DNA of 64,000 nucleotides from Chaetoderma sp. LZ-2023a (taxonomy: Eukaryota; Mollusca; Caudofoveata; Chaetodermatida; Chaetodermatidae): positions 21,076,598-21,140,597 of the forward strand of contig CM067372.1 of NCBI GenBank assembly GCA_034401795.1, read 5' to 3'. The notes beneath the pieces are model-generated. The model ran no database searches, had not been told where the DNA came from, and saw only the letters and a program-made list of their open reading frames with translations. This document shows positions 1 through 11,736 of the stretch, piece after piece. Position 1 is the first letter of the stretch. Each line of letters opens with the position of its first letter. The translations under genes were made by a program, and so were the position numbers.

Positions 1-740
1 TTGAAACTAATTTGACTGGGTGCTGTTATGCATTTCATATCAGTCCGTTAGGACTATTAAGCGTTTAAGACAGACTAAATCGAGTCACTCATGACATAAT
101 GATTATGACGTTATACTTACACGTAGTTCATTATGACGTTATAAGACGTCGTATGATGGATGGATAAGGTCCATTGTGTTGTGTAAATATAGGTGTCTCT
201 AACAGGTGAATGAAATACCTGAATAGATATAGGTCTATTTATCTTTTCCATTCTAAGTTAAACATGGCTACTATTTTCCATTAAGTCAATCCTGTCTATG
301 ATGGCCACCTATTGTTGCCAAACAATAGCAATTCATTAAATTAATTTGGTTGTCGAAAAAGCATCTGTCTCAAACAACATGTCACAATTGACTTTTCCAG
401 TTTATCCATCCATCATATGACGTCATAATCACCTACGCGACATGTTAGATGACGTTATAATCAAATACAGCACAAAAGATTCGATTTAGTCCGTCTTAAA
501 CGCTTAGTAGTTCGACACAGTGTACGAATTGTATTTCTTTGCTATTTAATAAACATGCTGCTGAATATTTTGTAACTAATTTTATTGGGCGCCGTTGCAC
601 AATCTTTTTGCAGCAACATCACCCAGTCAAATTAGTTCCAAAATATTCACCAGCTTACCTGTATAGTATTCTGGAAATTGAAAATCAGGGATGCCAACAC
701 GAGCGAGGTGTGGGTGGAGCTAAGCTAGACATGGGCGGGT
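1..740. repeat. Foldback (MITE-like) element, copy A, left end outside window
   Basis: The left arm starts with a block reading AACTAATTTGACTGGGTG and the right arm (about 590-660) carries its reverse complement, ending near 738 in a GAGCTAAGC...ATGGGCGGG terminal motif. Between the arms are several TGACGTCA-like and ATGACGTTAT motifs in both orientations. Related arms occur at 38.9-40.2, 44.4-44.7 and 48.8-49.2 kb. No transposase is seen, so it is read as a non-autonomous foldback family. The left terminus is cut off by the window edge. Confidence 0.6.
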
Positions 741-784
741 GGGTGTGGGGTGGGTGGGGGTGGGGGGTGGTGGGGGGGGGGGTG
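729..784 (+). repeat. G-rich tract with G-quadruplex potential
   Basis: About 55 bp almost entirely of G runs separated by single T, TG or C, ending in a run of eleven or so G. It contains many more than four G-triplets in close succession, so a G-quadruplex is possible on the plus strand. It sits at the outer end of foldback copy A. Confidence 0.7.
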
Positions 785-1762
785 TAGCTGAAACTAGAAA
801 GGTCTATTACTTCCACAAGCGATCTATCAAGCCTTCTAGTGTAAATGAATTACACACCAAGTGATCCCTTCTTGCAGTGACCACATTTTGATTGTGCCCG
901 TTATAAACAGGGTGACGGTATATATATATCCCCTAATGCAGTATCTAGCTCATCAAACACAAGATTCATATGACATTAAGATAATATCCCTGATATTGAT
1001 GGAGAGCAGTTTTAATAAATACATGAGATTAAAGGCCGCATAAGCACCACAAGAGTCTTCATCTCACATCTTCCACCAGACATCGGGGATATCAATCAAT
1101 ATTCTATTTCATTGTCAAAAGGAAAACTAGAAATATAGTTTCTGATTTACACACACGCACACGCGCACACGCATGCGCGCACTCACTCACTCACGCACGC
1201 ACGCACGCACACACAATTGGCCAATTATCATCAAAAGACACAGAGTGGGTCATGAGTGTCTAGATATATATTTAGTTTTGTGAAAGAGTCGTCGTGATTT
1301 TCAGATGGATATATGTATATAAATACGTGTCTAGCAGCATATAAGTTCCAAACAAGTATTTGAGTGACAATGGTGTGAACCAGTTTAGAAAATATGAAAG
1401 TAACTGAGTTGAACGTAACAGTAAACACGTAGTCTAAATTTGAAGTAAGTCTTAATATTAAATGCAGCTAAATTTACATGAGAAATAAAGCTGATTTTAT
1501 GGGCCAGATGAAATTATGTTTTTAACAAAGATAATCCTTCGTCCATATATGCTAATCGCCTCAAAACTACAGTCGACATGGAAATCTTCTGATGTAAGGA
1601 ATATTTAGTTATATCATTTTTGAAATACGCTCACAGTCCAAGCAAATTATTTTCAAAATAGCCAGCATGTTACATGGCGGCTATGATGTTTTTAGAATGC
1701 CAGGTTTGAGGTGTTTAATGAACAAACATGTCATGTACATGCTGATAATCTAGACTTGCAGG
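785..1762. other. Non-coding stretch with one CA/CG simple repeat
   Basis: No supported gene. At about 1150-1216 there is a degenerate (CA)n/(CACG)n simple repeat. The rest is AT-rich sequence upstream of the receptor gene at 1763; I could not identify a convincing promoter element. Confidence 0.6.
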
Positions 1763-2770
1763 ATGCTCCAGGAGATTAAAGAGATTATGATGGTGAATAT
1801 CTCCAACAAGACGGAGGTGCTTGTAGCAGGAGAGATACGCTCTCAATCATATAGCCTCCTGGACATACAACAGCTGGGATTCTGGACCGCGTATAAAGCT
1901 ATCCCTGGATGGATCACCAAGACGTTCCTTGTCCCCGCATTTGGAATTGGACTCGTCGCAAACACCTTTATCCTGGTTTACTTTTGCAAGTCCAGAAAAT
2001 ACCGTGTGCCAATATTTACCTTATTCACTAGTTTGGCAGTAACTGATTGGGTCAGTTGTCTACTGTACTATGTCATGTTAACACTGATGTTTCCCGACGT
2101 AACGTTCCCTGTATTCGCTTCAGCGCTTTGCAAGCTTGTGAAGTATCTATCGGCGGTGGCATACGGAGCAAGTGTCTTACATTTGGTATTGTTGTCAGCA
2201 TTGCGTTACTATCAGCTGTGTTACCCGCTCGCGTCTAAATTCCGTGTGACAATGGCGTCCGTGTTAAGAATCTGTATATCACTGTGGGCATTCTGTTTTC
2301 TGGTTTATATAGAGACACCTTTACACAAAGCGATCCATGAGGTATCATTCAGAAATCAGACACTGAAATTCTTCATCTTCACAGGAAACAGAGAGCTGAA
2401 GGAGCAACTCGATATAACGCTGGGAGAGGTAATTCCATTATGTGCTATTATAATCTTACATTTTATAAAACTGTGCAAACTATCTAGAGTGCAAAACATT
2501 ATGAGACAGAGTCGACGAAGTGTGAGCTCTCGAACTGCGGCTTTGATTATAATTGTTTTTATTTTGTCAATAATAGTGCGATTATTCCATAGCTTCTACC
2601 ATGGAGTTCTCGGATTTCCATACCATAGCTATCATCTGTTAGTAGACATGTCAGCAGCAAATCTGTTGTTTGCGAATAGCATTGTCAACCCTTTCCTCTA
2701 CTTTCTGGGATCAGCAAAAATACGAAAAGATATCCTGAATACATTTTGCAGGTACAACAATAGATCTTAA
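1763..2770 (+). CDS. Rhodopsin-family (class A) GPCR-like receptor
   Basis: A 335-residue single-exon frame with seven hydrophobic segments (about residues 52-75, 84-108, 122-148, 165-185, 217-237, 258-278 and 293-316). Class A landmarks are visible: the helix-1 asparagine in GLVANT (N67), LAVTD in helix 2 (D95), a helix-3 cysteine (C123), and NPFLY in helix 7 (309-313). Sequons at N12 and N15 suit an extracellular N-terminus. It is atypical: the helix-3 D/E-R-Y motif reads LRY (147-149), the helix-6 CWxP motif is missing, and the second extracellular loop has no cysteine to pair with C123. Ligand and G-protein coupling cannot be told from sequence. The first ATG is used; M9 or M10 are alternatives. 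The stop lies about 10 bp before the hexamer array, so any 3' UTR would be made of repeat. An orphan chemosensory or peptide receptor is plausible. Confidence 0.85.
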   Translation: MLQEIKEIMMVNISNKTEVLVAGEIRSQSYSLLDIQQLGFWTAYKAIPGWITKTFLVPAFGIGLVANTFILVYFCKSRKYRVPIFTLFTSLAVTDWVSCLLYYVMLTLMFPDVTFPVFASALCKLVKYLSAVAYGASVLHLVLLSALRYYQLCYPLASKFRVTMASVLRICISLWAFCFLVYIETPLHKAIHEVSFRNQTLKFFIFTGNRELKEQLDITLGEVIPLCAIIILHFIKLCKLSRVQNIMRQSRRSVSSRTAALIIIVFILSIIVRLFHSFYHGVLGFPYHSYHLLVDMSAANLLFANSIVNPFLYFLGSAKIRKDILNTFCRYNNRS

Positions 2771-2780
2771 TAATAGCTGT

Positions 2781-5700
2781 GCTAACACTAACACTAACAC
2801 TAACACCAACACCAACATCAACACACACTAGCAAACACCTACACCAACACCAACACCAACACCAACACCGACACCGACACCAAAACTAACACTAAAATTC
2901 AACCTCAGATTCAAACTCAAACTAAAGCTAACACTAATACTAACATTAATACCAATACTAACACTAACACTAACACTAACACTAACACTAACACTAATAC
3001 TAACACTAACACTAATAGTAACACTAATACTAACACTAATACTAACACTAACACTAACACTAATACTAACACTAACACTAACACTAACACTAACACTAAC
3101 ACTAACACTAACACTAACACTAACACCAACACTAACACTAACACTAATACTAATACTAAACTAATGCTAACACTAACACTAACACTAACACTAACACCAA
3201 CACTAACACTAACACTAACACTGATACTAACATTAATACTAACACTAATACTAACACTAACACTAACACTAACATTAACACTAACACTAACACCAACACC
3301 AACACCAACACCAACACTAACACTAACACTAACACTGATACTAACATTAATACTAACACTAATACTAACAGTAACACCAACACTAACACTAACACTAACA
3401 CTAACACTAACACTAATACTAATACTAATGCTAACACTAACACTAACACTAACACTAACACTAACACCAACACTAACACTAACACTAACACTAACCCTAA
3501 CACTGATACTAACATTAATACTAACACTAACACTAACACTAACACTAACACCAACACCAACACTAACACTAACACTAACACTGATACTAACACTAACACT
3601 GATACTAACATTAATACTAACACTAACACTAACACTAACACTAACACTGATACTAACATTAATACTAACACTAATACTAATACTAATTCTAACACTAATA
3701 CTAATACTAACACTGATACTAATATTAATACTAACATTAATACTAACACTAATACTAACACTAATACTAATACTAATGCTAACACTAATACTAACACTAA
3801 CACTAACACTAATACTGATACTAATACTAATACTAATGCTAACACTAGCACTAACCCTAACACTAACACTAACCCTAACACTAACACTAACACTAACACT
3901 AATACTAATACTAATACTAACACTAATACTAATACTAATGCTAACACTAATGCTAATGCTAACACTAACACTAACACTAACACTAACACTAACCCTAACA
4001 CTAACACTAACACTAATACCAATACTAACACTAATACTAATACTAATACTAATGCTAACACTAACACTAACACTAATACTAACACTAACACTAACACTAA
4101 CACTAACACTAATACTAATACTAACACTAATACTAATACTAATGCTAACACTAATACTAATACTAATACTAATACTAATGCTAACACTAACACTAACACT
4201 AACACTAACACTAACCCTAACACTAACACTAACACTAATACTAACACTAATACTAATGCTAACACTAACACTAATACTAACACAAACACTAACACTAACC
4301 CTAACACTAACACTAACACTAACACTAATACTAACACTAACACTAATACTAACACGAACACTAACACTAACACTAACACTAATACTAACACTAATACTAA
4401 TACTAATGCTAACACTAACACTAAAACTAATACTAATACTAATACTAACACTAATACTAATACTAACACTAACACTAACACTAACACTAATACTAATACT
4501 AACACTAATACTAATACTAATACTAATGCTAACACTAACATTAACACTAACACTAACACTAACACTAATACTAATACTAACACTAACCCTAACACTAACA
4601 CTAACACTAATACTAATACTAATACTAATACTAACACTAATACTAATACTAATACTAATACTAATACTAATACTAATGCTAACACTAACACTAACACTAA
4701 CACTAACACTAACGCTAACACTAACACTAATACTAATACTAATACTAACACTAATACTAATACTAATGCTAACACTAATACTAATACTAATACTAACGCT
4801 AACACTAACACTAACACTAACACTAACACTAACCCTAACACTAACACTAACACTAATACTAATACTAACACTAATACTAATACTAATACTAATGCTAACA
4901 CTAACACTAACACTAACACTAACACTAACCCTAACACTAACACTAACACTAATACTAATACTAATACTAATACTAACACTAATACTAATACTAATGCTAA
5001 CACTAACACTAAAACTAATACTAATACTAACACTAATACTAATACTAACACTAACACTAATGCTAACACTAACACTAACACTAACACTAACACTAACACT
5101 AACACTAACACTAATACTAATAATAACACTAACACTAATACTAATTCTGATACTAATATTAATACTAACACTAACACTAATACTAACACTGATACTAATA
5201 TTAATACTAACACTAACACTAATACTAATACTAACACTAACACTAACACTAACACTAACACTAACACTAACACTAATACTAACACTAACACTAACACTAA
5301 CACTAATACTAACACTAACACTAAAACTGAATCACTAATACTAACACTAACACTAACACTAACACTAATACTAATACTAATACTAACACTAATACTAATA
5401 CTAATACTAATACTAATACTAACACTAATACCAATGCTAACACTAACACTAACACTAATACTAATACTAATTATGATATTAATACTAAAACTAATATTAA
5501 TACTAATACTAACACTAATACTAATACTAACACTGATACTAATATTAATACTAACACTAACACTAACACTAACACTAACACTAACACTAACACTGATACT
5601 AACATTAATACTAATACTAATACTAATTCTAACACTAATACTAATACTAACACTGATACTAATATTAATACTAACATTAATACTAACACTAATACTAACA

Positions 5701-8566
5701 CTAATACTAATACTAATGCTAACACTAATACTAACACTAACACTAATACTGATACTGATACTAATACTAATACTAATGCTAACACTAGCACTAACCCTAA
5801 CACTAACACTAACCCTAACACTAACACTAACACTAACACTAATACTAATACTAATACTAACACTAATACTAATACTAATGCTAACACTAATGCTAATGCT
5901 AACACTAACACTAACACTAACACTAACCCTAACACTAACACTAATACCAATACTAACACTAATACTAATACTAATACTAATACTAATGCTAACACTAACA
6001 CTAACACTAATACTAACACTAACCCTAACACTAACACTAACACTAATACTAATACTAATACTAACACTAATACTAATACTAATGCTAACACTAATACTAA
6101 TACTAATACTAATACTAATGCTAACACTAATACTAATGCTAACACTAACACTAACACTAACACTAACCCTAACACTAACACTAATACTAATACTAACACT
6201 AATACTAATACTAATACTAATGCTAACACTAACACTAACACTAACACTAACACTAACCCTAACACTAACACTAACACTAATACTAACACTAATACTAATA
6301 CTAATGCTAACACTAACACTAATACTAACACAAACACTAACACTAACCCTAACACTAACACTAACACTAATACTAACACTAACACTAACACTAACACTAA
6401 CACTAACACTAACACTAACACTAACACTAATACTAACACTAATACTAATACTAATGCTAACACTAACACTAAAACTAATACTAACACTAACACTAATACT
6501 AATACTAACACTAACACTAACACTAACACTAATACTAATACTAACACTAATACTAATACTAATGCTAACACTAACATTAACACTAACACTAACACTAACA
6601 CTAATACTAATACTAACACTAACCCTAACACTAACACTAACACTAACACTAATACTAATACTAACACTAACACTAATACTAATACTAATACTAATACTAA
6701 TGCTAACACTAACACTAACACTAACACTAACACTAACGCTAACACTAACACTAATACTAATACTAATACTAACACTAATACTAATACTAATGCTAACACT
6801 AATACTAATACTAATACTAACGCTAACACTAACACTAACACTAACACTAACACTAACACTAACCCTAACACTAACACTAACACTAATACTAATACTAACA
6901 CTAATACTAATACTAATACTAATGCTAACACTAACACTAACACTAACACTAACACTAACCCTAACACTAACACTAACACTAATACTAATACTAATACTAA
7001 CACTAATACTAATACTAATGCTAACACTAACACTAACACTAAAACTAATACTAATACTAACACTAATACTAATACTAACACTAACACTAATGCTAACACT
7101 AACACTAACACTAACACTAACACTAACACTAACACTAACACTAACACTATCACTAACACTAACACTAATACTAATAATAACACTAATACTAATACTAATT
7201 CTGATACTAATATTAATACTAACACTAACACTAATACTAACACTGATACTAATATTAATACTAACACTAACACTAATACTAATACTAACACTAACACTAA
7301 CACTAACACTAACACTAACACTAACACTAATACTAACACTAACACTAACACTAACACTAACACTAACACTAATACTAACACTAACACTAACACTGAATCA
7401 CTAATACTAACACTAACACTAACACTAACACTAACACTAATACTAATACTAATACTAATACTAACACTAATACTAATACTAATACTAATACTAACACTAA
7501 TACTAACACTAATACCAATGCTAACACTAACACTAACACTAATACTAATACTAATTATGATATTAATACTAAAACTAATATTAATACTAATACTAACACT
7601 AACACTGATACTAATATTAATACTAAGACTAACACTAATACTAATACTAACACTAACACTAACACTAACACTAACACTAATACTAATACTAACACTGATA
7701 ATAATATTAATACTAACACTAACACTAACACTAATACTAACACTGATACTAATATTAATACTAACACTAACACTAACACTAACACTAACACTAATACTAA
7801 CACTAACACTAACACTAACACTAACACTAACACTAACACTAATACTAATACTAATACTAACACTAATACTAATACTAATACTAATACTAACACTAATACT
7901 AACACTAATACTAATGCTAACACTAACACTAACACTAATACTAACACCAACACTAACACTAACACTAACACTAACACTAATACTAATGCTAACACTAACA
8001 CTAACACTAATACTAACACTAACACTAACACTAACACTAGCACTAACACTAACACTAACACTAACACTAATACTAATACTAACACTGATACTATTATTAA
8101 TACTAACACTAATACTAATACTAACACTAATACTAACACTAATACTAATACTAACACTAATACTAACACTAATACTAACACTAATACTAATGCTAACACT
8201 AACACTAACACTAACACTAACACTAACACTAACACTAACACTAATACTAATACTAACACTAACACTGATACTAATATTAATACTAACACTAATACTAATA
8301 CTAATTCTAATATTAATACTAATACTAACACTAACACTAACACTAACACTAATACTAACACTAACACTAATACTAACACTAATACTAACACTAATACTAA
8401 CACCAACGCTAACACTAATACTAACACCAACGCTAACACTAATACTACTACTCACGCTAACACTAACACTAACACTAACACTAACACTAACACTAACCCT
8501 AACTCAAACACTAGTGCTAACACAAATACTAATACTAACAATAATACTAACACTAATACTAACACC
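2781..8566 (-). repeat. Telomere-variant hexamer array (TTAGTG/TTAGTA/TTAGGG)
   Basis: About 5.8 kb (roughly 960 units) of CTAACA and CTAATA on the plus strand, which is TTAGTG and TTAGTA on the minus strand, with scattered TTAGGG (plus-strand CCCTAA), TTAGCA and TATCAG variants. Period six is kept almost throughout. Long open frames on both strands are Leu-Thr/Ile-Thr or Leu-Val/Ser-Val dipeptide strings, as expected for a hexamer without stops, and are not genes. TTAGGG is the usual animal telomere repeat, so this is best read as an interstitial or subtelomeric degenerate array whose G-rich strand points toward lower coordinates. Confidence 0.9.
3660..7404. repeat. About 2 kb internal duplication within the hexamer array
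   Basis: Rare variant landmarks recur in the same order. AATTCTAACAC is at 3685 and 5625 (offset 1940). CTGAATCACT is at about 5327 and 7393 (offset 2066). The AATTATGATATT motif is at about 5469 and 7553 (offset 2084). The order of P, M and A codons in the artefact frames also repeats. This shows block duplication of about 2 kb with small length changes, on top of the 6-bp period. A partial third block follows from 7555. Confidence 0.8.
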
Positions 8567-9105
8567 CAGACATGGCCTCACCCATAGTGACTGACAATTT
8601 CTCTCGAATAACGATACACACGTTTACAACACCAATGTCCACTTTATTGTTACTACTGTTTAGGTCAAATATAAACACAATTACACACGGCAAGTCAACA
8701 TTCTGTTTGTCGAAGGAAAGGTCTTTGTAAACAGCACATATTAATATGCATCATCATCTAACCAACATTCTATTGTCTTATGTCCATTGATTCAGAGTGC
8801 TGCTTGGTGCGAGACAAGTAGATTATGTCTATATCAATGTTTAATAAAACAATGGACACATATTTGGCCATCAAAATGTGGCTACAAATGAGATGTGGTC
8901 TCTTATTGCAACTCATTTACTATGAAAGATAGCATGTGTGGCCAAATGCTGGTGGTTCATTGTGAAGCGCTTTCATCATATGCCCCCCCCCACCCACATG
9001 CTGATGTCCGTTATTAAAGCGTATCCACATGGTGTCACGTTCTTTAAAGGCAGGCTTTTATAAACTAATAAAATACGAGAATCACAATGTCAAGGTAATA
9101 ATACC
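8567..9105. other. Unique spacer between two satellite arrays
   Basis: Ordinary low-copy-looking sequence with no supported gene. It separates the hexamer array from the 65-bp satellite. A short poly-C run occurs near 8984. Confidence 0.6.
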
Positions 9106-10609
9106 AATAAGCTACTGTATTCTCCATGCGCCCTCACGATGATGTAGCAGGCTTACAGTGAACAATATACAAGTGGCTACTGTATTCTCTATGCGCCCTC
9201 ACGATGATGTAGCAGGCTTACAGTGAACAATATACAAGTGGCTACTGCATTCTCTATGCGCCCTCACGATGATGTAGCAGGCTTACAGTGAACAATATAC
9301 AAGTGGCTACTGTATTCTCTATGCGCCCTCACGATGATGTAGCAGGCTTACAGTGAACAATATACAAGTGGCTACTGCATTCTCTATGCACCCTCACGAT
9401 GGTATCTCGGGCATATAGTGAACAACATTATACAAGTGGCTACAGCATTCTATATGTGCCTTCACGATGGTATCCCAGGCTTACAATGAACAATATACAA
9501 GTGGCTACTGCATTCTCTATGCACCCTCACGATGGTATCTCAGGCATATAGTGAACAATATACAAGTGGCTAGTACTACATTCTTTATGTGCCCTCACGA
9601 TAGTATCTCGGGCTTACAGTGAACAATATACAAGTGGCTACTGCATTCTCTATGCACCCTCAAGATGGTATCTCAGGCATATAGTGAACAATATACAAGT
9701 GGCTAGTACTTCATTCTTTATGCACCCTCACGATGGCATCTCAGGTACATAGAGAACAATATACAAGTTGCTACTGCATTCTCTATGCGCCCTCACGATG
9801 GTATCTCAGACATATAGAGAACAATATACAAGTGGCTATTGCATTCTCTATGCGCCCTGACGATGGTATCTCAGGCATATAGAGAACAATATACAAGTTG
9901 CTATTGCATTCTCTATGCGCCCTCACGATGGTATCTCAGGCTTACAGTGAGCAATATACAAGTGGCGACTGCATTCTCTATGCGCCCTCACGATGGTATC
10001 TCAGTCTTACAGTGAACAATATACAAGTAGCTACTGCATTCTCTATTCGCCCTCACGATGATATCTCAGCTTTACAGTGAACAATATTCAAGTGGCTACT
10101 ACATGCTCTATGCGCCCGCACGATGGTATCTCAGGCATATAGAGAACAATATACAAGTGGCTATTGCATTCTTTATGCGCCCTCACGATGGTATCTCAGG
10201 CATATAGAGAACAATATACAAGTTGCTACTGCATTCTCTATGCGCCCTCACGATGGTATCTCAGGAATATAGTGAATAATATACAAGTGGCTACTGCATG
10301 CTCTATGCACCCTCACGATGGCATCTCAGGTATAGAGAGAACAATATACAAGTTGCTACTGCATTCTCTATGCGCCCTGACAATGGTATCTCAGGCATAT
10401 AGAGAACAATATACAAGTGGCTATTTCATTCTCTATGCGCCCTCACGATGTTATCTCGGGCATATAGTGAACAATATACACGTGGCTACTGCATTCTATA
10501 TGTGCCCACATGATGATATCTCAGGCTTACAGTGAACAATATACTAGTGGCTACTGCATTCTCTATGCACCCTCACGATGGTATCTCAGGCTTATAGTGA
10601 ACAATATAC

Positions 10610-11109
10610 NNNNNNNNNNNNNNNNNNNNNNNNNNNNNNNNNNNNNNNNNNNNNNNNNNNNNNNNNNNNNNNNNNNNNNNNNNNNNNNNNNNNNNNNNNN
10701 NNNNNNNNNNNNNNNNNNNNNNNNNNNNNNNNNNNNNNNNNNNNNNNNNNNNNNNNNNNNNNNNNNNNNNNNNNNNNNNNNNNNNNNNNNNNNNNNNNNN
10801 NNNNNNNNNNNNNNNNNNNNNNNNNNNNNNNNNNNNNNNNNNNNNNNNNNNNNNNNNNNNNNNNNNNNNNNNNNNNNNNNNNNNNNNNNNNNNNNNNNNN
10901 NNNNNNNNNNNNNNNNNNNNNNNNNNNNNNNNNNNNNNNNNNNNNNNNNNNNNNNNNNNNNNNNNNNNNNNNNNNNNNNNNNNNNNNNNNNNNNNNNNNN
11001 NNNNNNNNNNNNNNNNNNNNNNNNNNNNNNNNNNNNNNNNNNNNNNNNNNNNNNNNNNNNNNNNNNNNNNNNNNNNNNNNNNNNNNNNNNNNNNNNNNNN
11101 NNNNNNNNN
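10610..11109. other. Assembly gap (500 N) in the satellite
   Basis: Exactly 500 N, flanked on both sides by satellite monomers. A round 500 suggests an arbitrary gap size, so the real array length is unknown. Confidence 0.99.
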
Positions 11110-11736
11110 TCTATGCGCCCTCACGATGGTATCTCACGCATATAGTGAGCAATTTACAAGTGTCTACTATATTCTCTATGCGCCCTCACGATGGTATCTC
11201 AGGTATATAGAGAACAATATACAAGTGGCTACTGCATTTTCTATGCGCCCTCACGATGGTATCTCAGGCATATAGAGAACAAAATACAAGATGCTACTGC
11301 AATCTCTATGTGCCCTCACGATAATATCTCACGCATATAGTGGACAATATACAAGTGGCTACTGCATTCTCTATGCGCCCTCACGATGGTATCTCATGCG
11401 TATAGAGAACAATATACAAGTGGCTACTGCATTCTCTATGCGCCCTCACGATGGTATCTTAGGCATATAAAGAACAATATACAAGTGGCTACTGCATTCT
11501 CTAGGCACCCTCACGATGGTATCTCAGGCATATAGTGAAAAATATACAAGTGGCTACTGCATTCTCTATGCGCCCTCACGATGGTATCCCAGGTATATAG
11601 AGAACAATATACAAATGGCTACTGTGTGCTCTATGCGCCCTCACGATGATATCTCAGGCTTCCAGTGAACAATATACAAGTGGCTACTGCATTCTCTATG
11701 CGCCCTCACGATGGTATCCCAGGCTTGCAGTGAACA

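Noticed and set aside
2917..8594. Very long open frames (up to 994 codons) on both strands
   Set aside because: They are Leu-Thr, Leu-Val or Ser-Val dipeptide strings forced by a 6-bp repeat without stop codons. They overlap each other on both strands and have no domain.
10510..11210. Frames of about 180-210 codons consisting of X
   Set aside because: They are produced by translating the 500-N gap.
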